DNA of 48,438 nucleotides, taken from Acaryochloris sp. IP29b_bin.137 (GTDB lineage Bacteria; Cyanobacteriota; Cyanobacteriia; Thermosynechococcales; Thermosynechococcaceae). Shown here in pieces: positions 17,922 to 28,719 of the stretch. The notes under the pieces are model-generated. The model worked only from the letters and a program-made list of their open reading frames with translations, was not told where the DNA came from and did no database searches. The DNA is taken from contig NZ_JANQOP010000122.1 in NCBI RefSeq assembly GCF_028285745.1, positions 1 through 48,438 on the forward strand, read 5' to 3'. Position 1 is the first letter of the stretch. Each line of letters opens with the position of its first letter. The position numbers and the translations under genes were made by a program.

Positions 17922-19433
17922 TCAGGCTTTTTCTAATATCAACTTGGTGCGCTTGAGGGGTTCTGGAATCGAAATGGGATATTTCCCGGTAAAGCAAGCT
18001 GAACAATAATTTTCAGGATTTTTGTGCGTGGCCGCTAGCATCCCTTCCCAACTGAGATAGTGCAACGAGTCCACGCCAATTTTCTTAGCAATATCTGACG
18101 TAGACGTTGTCGCCGCGATCAGTTGATCTTGATCATCCGTATCAATGCCATAGAAGCAGGGATGAGTGACAGGCGGTGAAGACACGCGCATATGAACTTC
18201 CTTAGCACCCGCTTCTCGCAGCGCCCGCACAATTTTATAGCTAGTCGTACCTCGGACAATCGAGTCATCCACGATCACGATTCGCTTGCCTTCTAGCACA
18301 TCCCGAAGCGGATTAAGCTTCATGCGAATGCCAATTTCGCGCATGGCCTGAGTCGGCTGAATAAACGTCCGACCCACATAGCGATTTTTGATTAAGCCTT
18401 CAGCATAAGGAATTTCACTTTCTTGGGAATAACCTATGGCAGCGGGAACCCCAGAATCGGGGACGGCAATTACCATATCTGCGTCCACTGGAGACTCTTG
18501 TGCCAAATGTTGTCCCAGGCGTAACCGATAGCTATACAGACTTTCACCTTTCATATGGCTATCTGGGCGGGCAAAATAAATCATCTCGAAAATACATAGC
18601 TTTCGCTCAGGTTGTGGAGCCCACGTCTGAGCGGTCATCCCTTCTGCGGTGATGTGAACAATCTCACCAGGTTCAATTTCTCGCAGGTGGTTTGCCCCGA
18701 TGATGTCTAGAGCACAGGTTTCAGAGGCCAATACATAGTGAGGCGCATTGGGATTATCTTCATTTTCCAAGGTGCCCAAGACCAAAGGACGGATGCCGTG
18801 GGGGTCACGGATACCAATGATACCTGTGGGAGTGCCAATGACTAAACTAAATGCGCCTTCACATTGTTGGCAAGCAGTAATCGCGCTTTGGTGCCAATCT
18901 TTCCCTGCTTTGATGGCTTCACCAATAGCATAGGCAATAACCTCAGAATCCGTTGTGGTTTCCAAAGGGCAGTTTTGAGCTAGCAATTTTTCGCGGAAAT
19001 CGACAGTGTTGACCAGATTGCCATTATGAGCCAGCGCCAGTGAACCTTTAGGGGTCTCGACTACAACTGGTTGGGCATTGGCAACCCGGCTCGATCCCGT
19101 TGTAGAGTAACGAGTATGGCCGACGGCTATGTAGCCTGGTAATTCATTCAAAATCGGTTCTGAGAAGACTTGGGAAACCAATCCCATATTTTTGTAGGTA
19201 TGAGTCTGCCCCTCAGCAGTGTAGGTGGTAATCCCTGCTGACTCTTGGCCCCGATGTTGGAGAGCATAGAGTCCAAAGTAGGCTAGCTTAGCGGCTTCAA
19301 TGCCGGGGGCAAATACACCAAATACCCCACAGGCTTCTTCCGGTTTGTCTGCTGACCACGATTCGGTAGGAAGGTTGGGATCGGCAGGATCGGTGCCAGA
19401 AGAAATCGGTGGAACAGAAGCAGCAGAAAACAT
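17922..19433 (-). CDS. purF: Amidophosphoribosyltransferase
   Basis: PurF makes 5-phosphoribosylamine from PRPP and glutamine, the committed step of purine synthesis. The 503-residue product has a propeptide of about 34 residues before the catalytic Cys in EEACGVFGVF (C35), typical of the iron-sulphur class. The Ntn glutaminase domain shows YALQHRGQESAG and VGHTRYSTTG. The PRTase domain has the PRPP loop VIVDDSIVRGTTS and the C-terminal cysteine motif NYCSACFTGKYP, a cluster ligand region. It lies 79 bases downstream of purL on the same strand, a conserved cyanobacterial pairing. Confidence 0.96.
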   Translation of the reverse strand: MFSAASVPPISSGTDPADPNLPTESWSADKPEEACGVFGVFAPGIEAAKLAYFGLYALQHRGQESAGITTYTAEGQTHTYKNMGLVSQVFSEPILNELPGYIAVGHTRYSTTGSSRVANAQPVVVETPKGSLALAHNGNLVNTVDFREKLLAQNCPLETTTDSEVIAYAIGEAIKAGKDWHQSAITACQQCEGAFSLVIGTPTGIIGIRDPHGIRPLVLGTLENEDNPNAPHYVLASETCALDIIGANHLREIEPGEIVHITAEGMTAQTWAPQPERKLCIFEMIYFARPDSHMKGESLYSYRLRLGQHLAQESPVDADMVIAVPDSGVPAAIGYSQESEIPYAEGLIKNRYVGRTFIQPTQAMREIGIRMKLNPLRDVLEGKRIVIVDDSIVRGTTSYKIVRALREAGAKEVHMRVSSPPVTHPCFYGIDTDDQDQLIAATTSTSDIAKKIGVDSLHYLSWEGMLAATHKNPENYCSACFTGKYPISIPEPLKRTKLILEKA

Positions 19434-19512
19434 ATTTAAGTCATTAAGTAAACGGAAGAAACCAGAAAAACTGACACAAACGCTTGCCCTCTCTAGCCAA
19501 GCAAGCCTGGAT

Positions 19513-21864
19513 TTACACTAGCTTGGACTCAATGGCTTGAGACCATCGTTGAGTGACCTCTTCAATCCTAACCTTGATTAAGGTTTGGTGAATATTTGTT
19601 ATGAGCATAAGCTCTGAATTTGGAGTCGTGACCGTTCCGAGATATTGCCAATATTGCGGCAAATGCTGTTGTAAATAGAGTTCCCAATCTGCTTGGTCAG
19701 TTTTGCCGACAGAAACAATAATTCTGGCTCCCCCTTCTCCAAATAAGACCTGATCCCAACGGTTTTCCCCTGTAGGAACCTGAATCTCAGCGCCTCGTTG
19801 GCCACTGGTGCAGGACTCGGCTAGCGCTACGGCCACTCCTCCTTCTGCACAGTCATGGGCAGAGTGAAGCCAGCCTTGTTGAATGCCGTGGCGACAGGTG
19901 GCTTGGACTTGGGCTTCTAGATCTAAATCGGCATGGGGGGGCTCACCGGCTACCTGATGATGAATGCTGGCTAAATATTCCGTACCGCCTAAGGTGACGA
20001 GATCACTTGCAGCGTCGAGAGGAATGCCCAGCAGATAAATCAGATCGCCTTCCGCTTGCCAGCCTTGCTGACAAATCTTGTTGAGATCTGGGACTAAGCC
20101 CACCATGCCAATCACTGGAGTGGGATAGATGGGCTGGGGCTGCCCCTCGGCATCAAAGGTTTCGTTATAGAGGGACACATTTCCCCCGGTTACAGGGGTT
20201 TGCAAATGACGACAGGCTTCCGATAGTCCCCGGCAGGCTTCTGCTAATTGCCAATAGCCAACGGGCTTCTCTGGACTACCAAAATTAAGGTTATCAGTAA
20301 CAGCAATGGGTTCTGCCCCAACACAACTCAAATTGCGAGCCGCTTCCGCTACGGTCATCTTGGCCCCTTCATAGGGATCCAAATAGACGTAGCGAGCATT
20401 GCAGTCGATGGTGGCGGCAACGGCGGTTTTGGAATCTACCCCTGAATCAGGGGTTTCTTGGTTGGCGACGGGACGAAGGCGAACGATGGTGGCATCGGCA
20501 TCACCGGGCAAGACAACGGTGTTATTTTGCACCTGATGATCGTATTGGCGATAGACCCAGCGCTTGCTGGCGATGGTAGGAACTTGTAAAAGCTGTAAGA
20601 GAATGTCTGACCAAGAGTGTTGTTGGCCTTGAATTTCGATGCCTTCGGCGGTACAAGAGGGGATGCGATCGCAACGCCATTCCCGTGCTTTCTGTATATA
20701 CTCAGGCGGTTCCGCCAAAACCTCACGCTTATAAATCGGCGTATTGTCGGATAGAGCCGTAGCCGGAATTTCCGCCGCCACTTCTCCCTGAAACCGAATC
20801 TTGACAATCGGATCGGCGATCACCGAACCAGCAACGACGGCATGTAGTCCCCAGCGATGGAAAATATCAATCAGCTCTTGTTCCCGGCCTTTTTCAGCCA
20901 CAAACAACATCCGCTCTTGAGATTCGGAGAGCAAATATTCGTAGGGTACCATTCCCGTTTCTCGGTTTGGGATCAGATCTAAATCCAGATCAATACCAAC
21001 GCCACCTTTTTCCGCCATTTCAGCAGTGGAGCAAGTCAGCCCAGCCGCTCCCATGTCTTGGGCAGCCACCACCGCTCCGGTTTGGAAAGCTTCTAGACAA
21101 GCTTCAATTAAAGATTTTTCGAGAAATGGATCACCCACCTGAACGGCAGGCCGATCTTCCACCTCAGAAGTGGCATCCAGTTCAGCACTAGCAAAGCTAG
21201 CCCCACCCATGCCGTCTCGTCCAGTGGTAGATCCGACATACAGTACCGGATTGCCCACACCAGATGCGCCTGCTTTAACAATTTCAGCGGTTTCCATCAG
21301 GCCCATGGCCATGGCATTCACCAATGGGTTGCCAGTGTAGGCCGGGTCAAAATACACCTCGCCTCCGACCGTCGGAACGCCTACACAGTTTCCATAGTGG
21401 GCGATTCCAGCCACCACCCCGCTAAATAAACGGCGAGTACGGGCATCTTCCAGATCGCCAAACCGCAAGGAGTTAAGAACGGCAATGGGGCGGGCGCCCA
21501 TCGTGAAAATATCGCGTAGGATGCCTCCAACCCCTGTTGCCGCACCCTGAAAGGGCTCAACGGCAGAAGGATGGTTATGGGACTCGACTTTAAAGGCAAG
21601 CTGCAGACCATTCCCTAAATCCACCACCCCAGCATTCTCACCAGGGCCCACTAAAACATGCTTACCTTCGGTGGGAAATTGCGAGAGCAAGGAGCGGGAA
21701 TTCTTATAGCAGCAATGCTCAGACCACATTACCCCAAACATGCCCAGTTCAGCTCGATTGGGGTGGCGTCCCAAACGCTGAACAATATCGTCGTATTCTT
21801 CGAGCTTTAGCCCTTCAGCAGCAATTTCTTCAGGGGAAAAGGGAGCAGATCCAGGGCTTGCCAT
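19513..21864 (-). CDS. purL: Phosphoribosylformylglycinamidine synthase subunit PurL
   Basis: The product is the small-type PurL, which with PurQ and PurS converts FGAR to FGAM using ATP and glutamine-derived ammonia. I take the start at [18 protein letters not shown] (21864), giving 783 residues; the open frame runs ten codons further to 21894. Family landmarks include [52 protein letters not shown] cut here to its core HNHPSAVEP, and PTVGGEV. PurF follows it, so the two form a purine operon. Confidence 0.95.
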   Translation of the reverse strand: MASPGSAPFSPEEIAAEGLKLEEYDDIVQRLGRHPNRAELGMFGVMWSEHCCYKNSRSLLSQFPTEGKHVLVGPGENAGVVDLGNGLQLAFKVESHNHPSAVEPFQGAATGVGGILRDIFTMGARPIAVLNSLRFGDLEDARTRRLFSGVVAGIAHYGNCVGVPTVGGEVYFDPAYTGNPLVNAMAMGLMETAEIVKAGASGVGNPVLYVGSTTGRDGMGGASFASAELDATSEVEDRPAVQVGDPFLEKSLIEACLEAFQTGAVVAAQDMGAAGLTCSTAEMAEKGGVGIDLDLDLIPNRETGMVPYEYLLSESQERMLFVAEKGREQELIDIFHRWGLHAVVAGSVIADPIVKIRFQGEVAAEIPATALSDNTPIYKREVLAEPPEYIQKAREWRCDRIPSCTAEGIEIQGQQHSWSDILLQLLQVPTIASKRWVYRQYDHQVQNNTVVLPGDADATIVRLRPVANQETPDSGVDSKTAVAATIDCNARYVYLDPYEGAKMTVAEAARNLSCVGAEPIAVTDNLNFGSPEKPVGYWQLAEACRGLSEACRHLQTPVTGGNVSLYNETFDAEGQPQPIYPTPVIGMVGLVPDLNKICQQGWQAEGDLIYLLGIPLDAASDLVTLGGTEYLASIHHQVAGEPPHADLDLEAQVQATCRHGIQQGWLHSAHDCAEGGVAVALAESCTSGQRGAEIQVPTGENRWDQVLFGEGGARIIVSVGKTDQADWELYLQQHLPQYWQYLGTVTTPNSELMLITNIHQTLIKVRIEEVTQRWSQAIESKLV

Positions 21865-22818
21865 GTACTCTATACCAATCGCACAAGTCCTCATTGTACA
21901 GGTTGATCTGGAGCATCGATTCAGGCTGAATCAGATATTCAGAAATGCTCAGAACTTATATTCAGTGTCTTTAGAAATACCGCAAATAGACTGAGATTGC
22001 AGTGCTCTACATAAAATTAAGGCCAGAGAAAACTTGCTAAATTTCTAATAAAAATAGGCAATCTAATCATATAAATAATTCGGTATTTTTGTATATTTTT
22101 CACTAGTAAAACGCTATTTTTTATTTCAGCAAATGTTAAGAATATATTTAATTTTGCATAAAGTTAGAAATAAAAACTGATGAGTAAGTATAGTTCTGCA
22201 AGATCTGATGCTAATGCAGCTTTCTGACTATTTCAGTTGATCGAGAAAGGATGACTCCAGTGTAAATGCTGGATTCTCATAAAAAGCAACTGAATATTGT
22301 ACAACTCTAGTCTTATTGGAGGAGGCTAGACCAATTGAGCCGCTTTTTAGCACGGATTAATAGAGGTAAAGCTATTGAGGAAGCGTTTGTAAGTATCTCT
22401 ATAAACATCTAGCAGTATGGGTTTATTTTAATTGACAAGAAATACGGAGAATCTCTTTTTATAAGGAATCTCAGCAAAATTCTTGGGTAATTCGAGAGCA
22501 ATTAAGCACCAATCATTAATCGGCTAGCTTCTCGATACAAAGGAGCCAATCTACTCAAGGCTACAGACGTAGTGAAGAATTGATTGGCTAGCAGTGTGTT
22601 CTTAGCAATTCAATACTGCTCAAGTTGGACGATGTCTTTGAAACATCAGTCCAATTAATCCTCATATATTTTCTCTGCCGAAGCAGATTTTTATGTCATT
22701 CGGAACAGAGGTTAATTCAGAAATGAAAAATTTTCTTGATCGATTATGTCAACAAATCAAATCTTGGCTTTTCAATAAGCCAGCAACCATTCAATCCACA
22801 AAAAAGGAGACACATAAT
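21865..22818. other. Long AT-rich intergenic region
   Basis: No gene I can support. It holds the minus-strand promoter of purL and the plus-strand leader of the Cys-rich gene. Inverted repeats are visible near its right end: GCCAATC at 22545-22551 with GATTGGC at 22582-22588, and a better hairpin, TTGGAC-GATGT (22625-22635) with ACATC-A-GTCCAA (22643-22654). The reading frame of the next gene is open back to 22693, so its right part may be coding. Confidence 0.45.
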
Positions 22819-23463
22819 ATGGTTAATCCAGACACCAATCCCACAACTACTAAAACAACAAGTTTTGCAGACTTTGTTTCAGATTTTCCACAAAGCAAAG
22901 ATCCAAAAATTTGCAAACTTGCAGAGGACTTTGCTGATCGGCTACTCGATAAAGAATGTGAAGCAAAAGAATTCATCATTGACGCGGGTCATCCCTATCC
23001 AAAAGCTAAAGATCCAAAAGCTAAAGTTTGCAAACCAGCAGATATCCCAGAACTTGCTCCTTGTTTCCAAATTCACTGGGGGGACGGGCCGAAGGACATG
23101 ATTGAAACCACAGATACTGAGTGTCTGTGCATCACGGCTTGCAATCCCTATTCCAACGTGACTTTCAAAGACTTAACAGTCGTTATTTCTGTTGTGACTA
23201 AAGCAGATGGCACACCTGTACCGGAGTTACCCGATGGCACGCCTTCTGTTTACGTTAAGCCCTCTAAGTTTGTTTGCTTTGGTGATTTGCCACCTTGCAA
23301 TCCTCATAAGCCTGACAAGCTCTCTTGCCTATCGCGGGAACTAGTTTTAGTTAGCTGTGGCGCAAAGGAAGGGGATTATTGCTTCAAGATTCTCTACTGC
23401 TACTCAATTCACTTTGATCTCAAAGGCGTAGATAAGTTCAAACTACCATTGTGTGCGAGTTAG
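22819..23463 (+). CDS. Cys-rich orphan protein
   Basis: I start at ATG 22819 because AAAAGGAGA (22802-22810) is a near-perfect ribosome site. The frame is open to ATG 22693, which would add 42 residues with an amphipathic MKNFLDRL-like helix, so the longer form is possible. From 22819 the product is 214 residues: a Thr-rich start, an Asp/Lys-rich helix, then a beta-rich C-terminal half with many cysteines (CLCITACNPYSNV, FVCFGDLPPCN, CYS near the end). The CLCITACNPYS segment and the regular strands suggest an Ig-like or small beta-sandwich fold. There is no signal peptide from either start. I do not recognise a named family. The AT-rich setting and a following hairpin point to a stand-alone accessory gene. 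Confidence 0.7.
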   Translation: MVNPDTNPTTTKTTSFADFVSDFPQSKDPKICKLAEDFADRLLDKECEAKEFIIDAGHPYPKAKDPKAKVCKPADIPELAPCFQIHWGDGPKDMIETTDTECLCITACNPYSNVTFKDLTVVISVVTKADGTPVPELPDGTPSVYVKPSKFVCFGDLPPCNPHKPDKLSCLSRELVLVSCGAKEGDYCFKILYCYSIHFDLKGVDKFKLPLCAS

Positions 23464-23488
23464 GTAAACGCTCAGATTGGTGAATGAC

Positions 23489-23523
23489 GCATTGGGCTTG
23501 CATTCAATACGCAAGCCCAATGC
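23489..23523 (+). terminator. Perfect 13-bp hairpin after Cys-rich gene
   Basis: GCATTGGGCTTGC (23489-23501) and GCAAGCCCAATGC (23511-23523) are exact reverse complements around a nine-base loop, 26 bases after the stop. No T-tract follows, so it is a terminator-like or mRNA-stabilising hairpin rather than a classic factor-independent terminator. It also faces the minus-strand gene at 23618. Confidence 0.6.
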
Positions 23524-23617
23524 CGTAGAAAATAATCAGGAAAGATCGGCTTCACGGCTTAGGAATAGCAAGCGTTGCCTCATCTTTGAACTCTACAATG
23601 CCCACGTTGGGTAAGAC

Positions 23618-23866
23618 TCACAAAATACGATGTGCCGCTCTTGTATATCCACCAGTTTGTGATTGAGCGATTAAGACAGCATTAACAGCTACCAAAAACT
23701 CACTTTTGCAAGCTGGATCAGCACTATCACCATCCGCTAATAGACTCATATCACTGAGTTCATCCGCTATTCGGTGTTCAGGTGTCGATTCCCATCTACG
23801 CAGTAAGTACTCATATGCCGCGAGATAAGCCTGTTCAATAGAAATTTTGTCTTTATATTTGAGCAT
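23618..23866 (-). CDS. Small hypothetical protein
   Basis: An 82-residue soluble protein with helical character (SIEQAYLAAYEYLLRRW) and an acidic middle. It has no signal peptide or membrane segment. Composition looks coding, and it lies in line with the Uma2 gene on the same strand, about 100 bases downstream of it. No family is recognised. Confidence 0.5.
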   Translation of the reverse strand: MLKYKDKISIEQAYLAAYEYLLRRWESTPEHRIADELSDMSLLADGDSADPACKSEFLVAVNAVLIAQSQTGGYTRAAHRIL

Positions 23867-23965
23867 GCTTCATTTCACTCATCATTATGCTGTTGATAAA
23901 GTCTTCTATAATCGCATGGAAGGACAAGTACATTGCCAAGCAGTTATTCCCAACTAAATGTTGCT

Positions 23966-24592
23966 TTATAAATATTTTTTGGTCCAAGTTCTCACAGCTT
24001 TGCGGAGTGCACGTCTACCTCGTTGACGATGTTCGTTGATGAGCTGAGGTAATTCTCGAATGGGGAGCTGCGGAAATACTAGGCTATTCTCTGCCTCTGC
24101 ATATTCTCCTTGACACAGATGGTAAATCGTTAACTGCCCATCGTCATAACACCATAATTCAGGGACACCCAGCCGGGCATAAATGGGTAAGCGGTTTAAC
24201 GACTTACTGGTAACATCAATTTCTAACGACAAATCAGGTGGCGGATCACGGTCTAGGTCAAACGATAATTTCCCTCGAACTTTAGATTCATTTTGAAAGT
24301 AAAAGCAGTTATCTGGCTCTAGTCCAGCTTCTTTGATTTGTCGTCGCCAAGTCGTCGATCCATAGCTTTCATAATCCCGTTCTAGGACATCAGCAATTTC
24401 TTTGGTAGCCTCGCTGAGAACTTCCTTGTAATATTCGTGTTCTGGCAGAGGTGTCATAATCTCAAGAGTTCCACGATCATAGGCTAGACGAGCAGCACGA
24501 TGATCGCCCAAGTTATGGAGAAGCGCTTCAAATTGTTGCCAACTAATGTTATTGAGAAGGATGCGATCGCATCTCCGAAACGTTGTAACCAT
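23966..24592 (-). CDS. Uma2-family (DUF820) endonuclease-like protein
   Basis: The 208-residue protein is of the Uma2 type, very abundant in cyanobacteria. It has the N-terminal LLNNISWQQFEALL, RLAYDRGTLEIMTPLPEHE, and the PD-(D/E)xK-like core PPPDLSLEIDVTS, followed by YARLGVPELWCYD. The fold resembles restriction-endonuclease superfamily nucleases, but cellular roles are mostly unproven. Partial homologues occur in many copies, and a second copy starts at the right edge of the window. Confidence 0.88.
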   Translation of the reverse strand: MVTTFRRCDRILLNNISWQQFEALLHNLGDHRAARLAYDRGTLEIMTPLPEHEYYKEVLSEATKEIADVLERDYESYGSTTWRRQIKEAGLEPDNCFYFQNESKVRGKLSFDLDRDPPPDLSLEIDVTSKSLNRLPIYARLGVPELWCYDDGQLTIYHLCQGEYAEAENSLVFPQLPIRELPQLINEHRQRGRRALRKAVRTWTKKYL

Positions 24593-24615
24593 GAGATCTC
24601 ACGTAAAATCTGCCT

Positions 24616-25650
24616 TTATCCTATCGTCTCTGAAAAGCCTTGATTGGCATGGGTTTCTTCTAAACAAGACCGACTCAGCAGTTCGGACTTGACTGTGAGC
24701 GGATATTCCTGGGGTGATCCGGCAGACCATTCCCACATCGATCCTGCATAATTTTTCACCTGGAAACCCAAGTCAGTAAGGACAACGGTTAGCCACCCAG
24801 AGCGGATTCCCCCGGTACAGTAGGCCACAATCTCTTTATCTCGAGTAATGCCCATCCTTTGTAGCTTCGCCAGGATTTCTGCTTGGGGTAACAGCATACC
24901 CTGCGGGGTTAATAAATCACGGAAGTGAAGCGACACTGCCCCTGGAATATGCCCTGGGCGTTGCTCGCCATAGGGAGTAGCTCCAGCATATTCTTTCGGT
25001 GTACGCGTGTCGATAATGACCAAATTGGCGTTTTTTAGTGATGCTTTGAGGGTTGCTTGCTGCATCTGCCATGCGACATTTCTATGGATGGCAAAATTCC
25101 CGATCCTTGGCTGTGTGGTTGGAATAGGGTTCACCTGCACTAGGGCCGTATATCCACCATCCACCATTGCCACCTGCTGATGCCCTAATGTCCGCAACAT
25201 CCACACAATGCGTCCCTCTTCTCCCCACCCTCGCGGCGGATTCGCAAACACCACGACGGGACGATTCTGAGCAATTTTTAGTTTTTTCAGTTTCTGAGCA
25301 AGCCGTGCATTATTATCAAGCAGATTCCCCTTGCTCACTTTGTGCTGGGGCGAAAAGTCTTGCCATCGAACCGATACGCTACCGGGCAACCGATTAAGCC
25401 CCAACCACTGATTACTTCGGGCATCTAGAAGCGTCGCGCCTTGGTCAATCAACGTTTTTGCTTCAGAGGCACTGACAATCCAGGTTTGCGCAAGATTAGG
25501 GGTCTGAGTTCGCTGTACATAAGCAGCCTGGGGCAGTTCCGCTGGAGAGCGGGTAGTAAGGGTATACGTCAGTGCGATCGCACCCAAACACAGCACTATT
25601 CCTAGAGCGACTGCTTTGATCACCTGGGTAGGGTGGGATTTATGCTTCAT
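24616..25650 (-). CDS. Membrane-anchored tandem rhodanese (sulfurtransferase)
   Basis: The 344-residue protein begins with a signal anchor (VIKAVALGIVLCLGAIALTY). Two rhodanese domains follow, about 50-170 and 185-320. The second has the active loop CTGGIRSGW with its catalytic Cys and the CDC25-like strand LVIIDTRTPKEYAG. The first domain has FANPPRGWGEEGR at the corresponding loop and lacks the Cys, the usual pattern of a degenerate N-terminal domain in two-domain sulfurtransferases. It likely transfers sulphur from thiosulphate or mercaptopyruvate to a thiophilic acceptor, outside the cytoplasm. The natural acceptor is unknown. Confidence 0.85.
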   Translation of the reverse strand: MKHKSHPTQVIKAVALGIVLCLGAIALTYTLTTRSPAELPQAAYVQRTQTPNLAQTWIVSASEAKTLIDQGATLLDARSNQWLGLNRLPGSVSVRWQDFSPQHKVSKGNLLDNNARLAQKLKKLKIAQNRPVVVFANPPRGWGEEGRIVWMLRTLGHQQVAMVDGGYTALVQVNPIPTTQPRIGNFAIHRNVAWQMQQATLKASLKNANLVIIDTRTPKEYAGATPYGEQRPGHIPGAVSLHFRDLLTPQGMLLPQAEILAKLQRMGITRDKEIVAYCTGGIRSGWLTVVLTDLGFQVKNYAGSMWEWSAGSPQEYPLTVKSELLSRSCLEETHANQGFSETIG

Positions 25651-26086
25651 CTTATTTATGACCAGCAGTTAACTAGACCCGAATGAAAAATTGCTAAATT
25701 ACAAACATTGTTGTGGCTGGTCATTGTAGGGCGTCACGTCCAAGGGAGCCTATCGCTGACAGCAGTACCAACCGCTATCGATATTTGGCCAGCCAGGTTG
25801 TGATCATCCTACAGGCCATAGCGTGATCATGGCATCAATGGGGGCTTTACTGGGAATTACTTGAACTCTCTTGAGCCTCTTAGCAAACCGTAACGATGCC
25901 AAAATCACAACAACCTTATCCACAACCAGTTAGGATACGTTTGGGTTTAGGTATTTGCTAACCATCCAACCTCCGCTTTGCTCGCCAAACGCGTGACAAT
26001 AGTTTTATTCCAGATCCATGGTCAACAGTGTTGAGGGTCATGGGTAGCGATGAGACTGTACACCTCTCACACAAGCATTACGGATT
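25651..26086. other. Intergenic region between divergent genes
   Basis: Divergent promoters for the rhodanese gene and the kinase-TIR-ATPase gene should lie here. I see no open frame, tRNA or strong hairpin that I would defend. Confidence 0.4.
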
Positions 26087-28657
26087 ATGCTCGGTCGAAC
26101 CCTCGGTGGACGATATCAAGTTCAGGACACCCTTGGTGGTGGTAGTTTTGGTCAAACTTACCTGGCCATAGATATTCATCGACCCGATCGCCCACAATGT
26201 GTAGTCAAACATCTCAAGCCAGCAAAACGAGATCCCGAGTTTCTGCCAAAAGCTCGGTCTCTATTTGAGCGGGAAGCCGTCATGCTGGAGAAATTGGGGA
26301 GCCATGATCAGATACCGCGCTTGTTAGCCTACTTCGAAGAAAAACAAGAGTTTTATTTGGTTCAGGAATACATCCCCGGCCCCTTACTGCGCAAAGAATT
26401 ACCCCAGGGCTGTCGATGGTCAGAAGAACAAGTCACCCAACTCTTGCTGGATATCTTGTCCATCTTGGCCTTCATCAATCAATTCAATGTCATCCATCGC
26501 GATATCAAACCCGAAAATATTATCCGCCGCCAGCAGGATGGTCGACTAGTCCTCATTGACTTTGGCGCAGTCAAGCAGCTGAGGAAGGAACTGAGCAGCG
26601 ATCCTCATCAGCCGCTGCCAGTGGGAGGGACGATTGCTATTGGGACGCCTGGCTACATGGCTCCTGAACAGGCCCAAGGCCGGCCCCGCGCCAATAGCGA
26701 TCTCTACGCTTTAGGGATGATTGGCATCGAGGCCTTTATTGGCAAAAATCCGACCCAATTTACCCAAACAGCCCAGGGCGAAATTGACTGGCAGGAAGAA
26801 GTGCCTGTGAGCCCAGCCTTAGGGGATGTGCTGCAGCAAATGGTACGCTATCACTTTCAATATCGATATCAATCGGCGGAAGAGGTTTTAAAGGATCTGC
26901 AAGCTCAACCGTCGTCAGGATGGTTCAAAAAAGTCGGTAAAATGCTGCGATCGCCCGTACAAAACCTGTGGGCCGACGATCCTGAGCTCACTGAAAAACG
27001 CAGCAACCCAACCACCCCTCAAATTGTCCGGAACTCTCTAGGATCAGATGCCCTCTCCGCAGATCCAGAAAGTGCGACACAACCCTTTGCAGAAGTGACC
27101 AGCCAGGTTTTTATTAGTGCCTTAAACCGTGAACCTGAGCTGCAAGTGGCCAAGGATTTATTTGAAGCGATTAAAGAAGCAGGCTATCAGCCCTTTATGT
27201 CCACGCAGAGTTTGGAATTAAAAGAGAATTGGGCGCAGCATATTGATCACGCCCTCAAAGCTTGTGACTTTTACATCTTGCTTTTATCGCGGGCCTCGGC
27301 CCATAGCGAGCTGATGCTACAGGAAGTGAGAGCCGTCAAAGCGCTGCATCAGAGCCGTTCGAAACAGCGACCCCAGATTGTACCCATTCGGGTTGATTTG
27401 CCGATGGATGGTTCCTTGAATTACGAATTACGAGGCTATTTGCATCGGTTACAGCAGCGTATTTGGCGGTCTGCCAGTGATACCTCCAACCTCGTCCAAG
27501 ATATTTTGGCCGCCTTAGAGGCCAGCGAGTCAGTTGCCAGAACCACTGGACAAGTCAGTTCCGGTTCGTTTCCAACAGTGCCGCCCCCTAAGCAGGGATC
27601 GGATGCGCCCCCGTTACCCGTCGCCGAGCCAGAATTGCCTGAGGGGCAGGTGAATGTAGCGTCCGCATTTTATATTGAGCGACCGCCGATAGAGTTGCGC
27701 TGTGCTGAAACCGTTATCCAACCAGGTTCGTTAATTCGAATTAAAGCCCCTCGGCAAATGGGCAAAACCTCACTGATGGCCCGAATTCTCCATGAAGCCT
27801 CCAGTCAAGGATTGAATACGGTGTCCTTGAACTTACAATTGGCAGATGGCAAGGTGTTTACCGATCTAGATAAGCTTTTGCAGTGGCTCTGCGCCAGTGT
27901 CAGCCGCCGATTGCGCTTGCCCAACCGGATTGCCGAGACTTGGGATGATATTTTTGGTAGCAAATACAACTGCACCGCTTATTTTGAAGAATATGTGCTG
28001 CCTGAATTGGATGGTCCGCTAACATTAGCCCTGGATGAAGTCGACCGAGTATTCGAATACCCCGAAATTGCTAGCGACTTCTTTGGCCTGCTCCGTGCCT
28101 GGCACGAGGAAGCCAAAAACCAAGAAATTTGGCAAAAGCTACGGCTGATTGTGGTCCATGCGACAGAGGTTTATATCCCTCTCAATACCAATCAGTCCCC
28201 CTTTAATGTCGGCTTACCCATTGATTTACCCGAATTTTCCTTGGCTCAAATTAGTCAATTGGCAAAGCTTCACAACCTAGATTGGGATAAAGACCAAATC
28301 ACTCAGCTCCAAACCCTCATCGGTGGACATCCCTATCTGACCCGGCTGGCCTTGTATCACGTTGCCAAAGGGGATATAACTGTTGATCAACTGCTAGAAA
28401 CGGCACCGACAGAAGCAGGACTCTTCCGCGATCACCTACGGGGCCACTGGTGGAATTTGCAGCAGCACGCCCAGTTGGCTAAAGCCTTTATTGCCGTCGT
28501 CACGTCAGATCAGGCAATTTCTCTCGAACCATCAGTGTTGTTTAAGCTGCATAGCTTAGGTCTCATTCGGCTGGTCGGCAACGGGGCGCAACCCCGCTGC
28601 GATTTGTATCGTCAGTATTTTGCGACGGTGGCTACTGACAAAGAGGCCAACGAATAA
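26087..28657 (+). CDS. Ser/Thr kinase - TIR - AAA_35-like ATPase fusion
   Basis: The 856-residue protein joins three modules. Residues 1-275 are a Hanks-type kinase: glycine loop LGGGSFGQTY (16-25), ATP-binding Lys 41, HRDIKPEN with D139, DFG at 158-160, and APEQ. Residues about 336-475 are a TIR domain (SQVFISALN start), with E413 near the NADase Glu position. Residues about 525-850 are a P-loop ATPase of the AAA_35 kind, with FYIERPPIE before it, Walker A APRQMGKTS (K560) and Walker B LALDEVD (D650, E651). All kinase residues needed for catalysis are present. No membrane helix is seen. It precedes an ATPase-TM-WD40 gene by about 60 bases and the two are probably cotranscribed. The kinase-TIR-ATPase order is unusual. 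Confidence 0.9.
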   Translation: MLGRTLGGRYQVQDTLGGGSFGQTYLAIDIHRPDRPQCVVKHLKPAKRDPEFLPKARSLFEREAVMLEKLGSHDQIPRLLAYFEEKQEFYLVQEYIPGPLLRKELPQGCRWSEEQVTQLLLDILSILAFINQFNVIHRDIKPENIIRRQQDGRLVLIDFGAVKQLRKELSSDPHQPLPVGGTIAIGTPGYMAPEQAQGRPRANSDLYALGMIGIEAFIGKNPTQFTQTAQGEIDWQEEVPVSPALGDVLQQMVRYHFQYRYQSAEEVLKDLQAQPSSGWFKKVGKMLRSPVQNLWADDPELTEKRSNPTTPQIVRNSLGSDALSADPESATQPFAEVTSQVFISALNREPELQVAKDLFEAIKEAGYQPFMSTQSLELKENWAQHIDHALKACDFYILLLSRASAHSELMLQEVRAVKALHQSRSKQRPQIVPIRVDLPMDGSLNYELRGYLHRLQQRIWRSASDTSNLVQDILAALEASESVARTTGQVSSGSFPTVPPPKQGSDAPPLPVAEPELPEGQVNVASAFYIERPPIELRCAETVIQPGSLIRIKAPRQMGKTSLMARILHEASSQGLNTVSLNLQLADGKVFTDLDKLLQWLCASVSRRLRLPNRIAETWDDIFGSKYNCTAYFEEYVLPELDGPLTLALDEVDRVFEYPEIASDFFGLLRAWHEEAKNQEIWQKLRLIVVHATEVYIPLNTNQSPFNVGLPIDLPEFSLAQISQLAKLHNLDWDKDQITQLQTLIGGHPYLTRLALYHVAKGDITVDQLLETAPTEAGLFRDHLRGHWWNLQQHAQLAKAFIAVVTSDQAISLEPSVLFKLHSLGLIRLVGNGAQPRCDLYRQYFATVATDKEANE

Positions 28658-28719
28658 GGGTGATATTTTGAGACTATTGGCTCGTCCCCTAAGGACTACC
28701 CACCCGTTATGGTTTGTAT

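Noticed and set aside
23489-23523. CRISPR-like palindrome
   Set aside because: Single copy with no spaced repeats; it is a hairpin after a gene stop.
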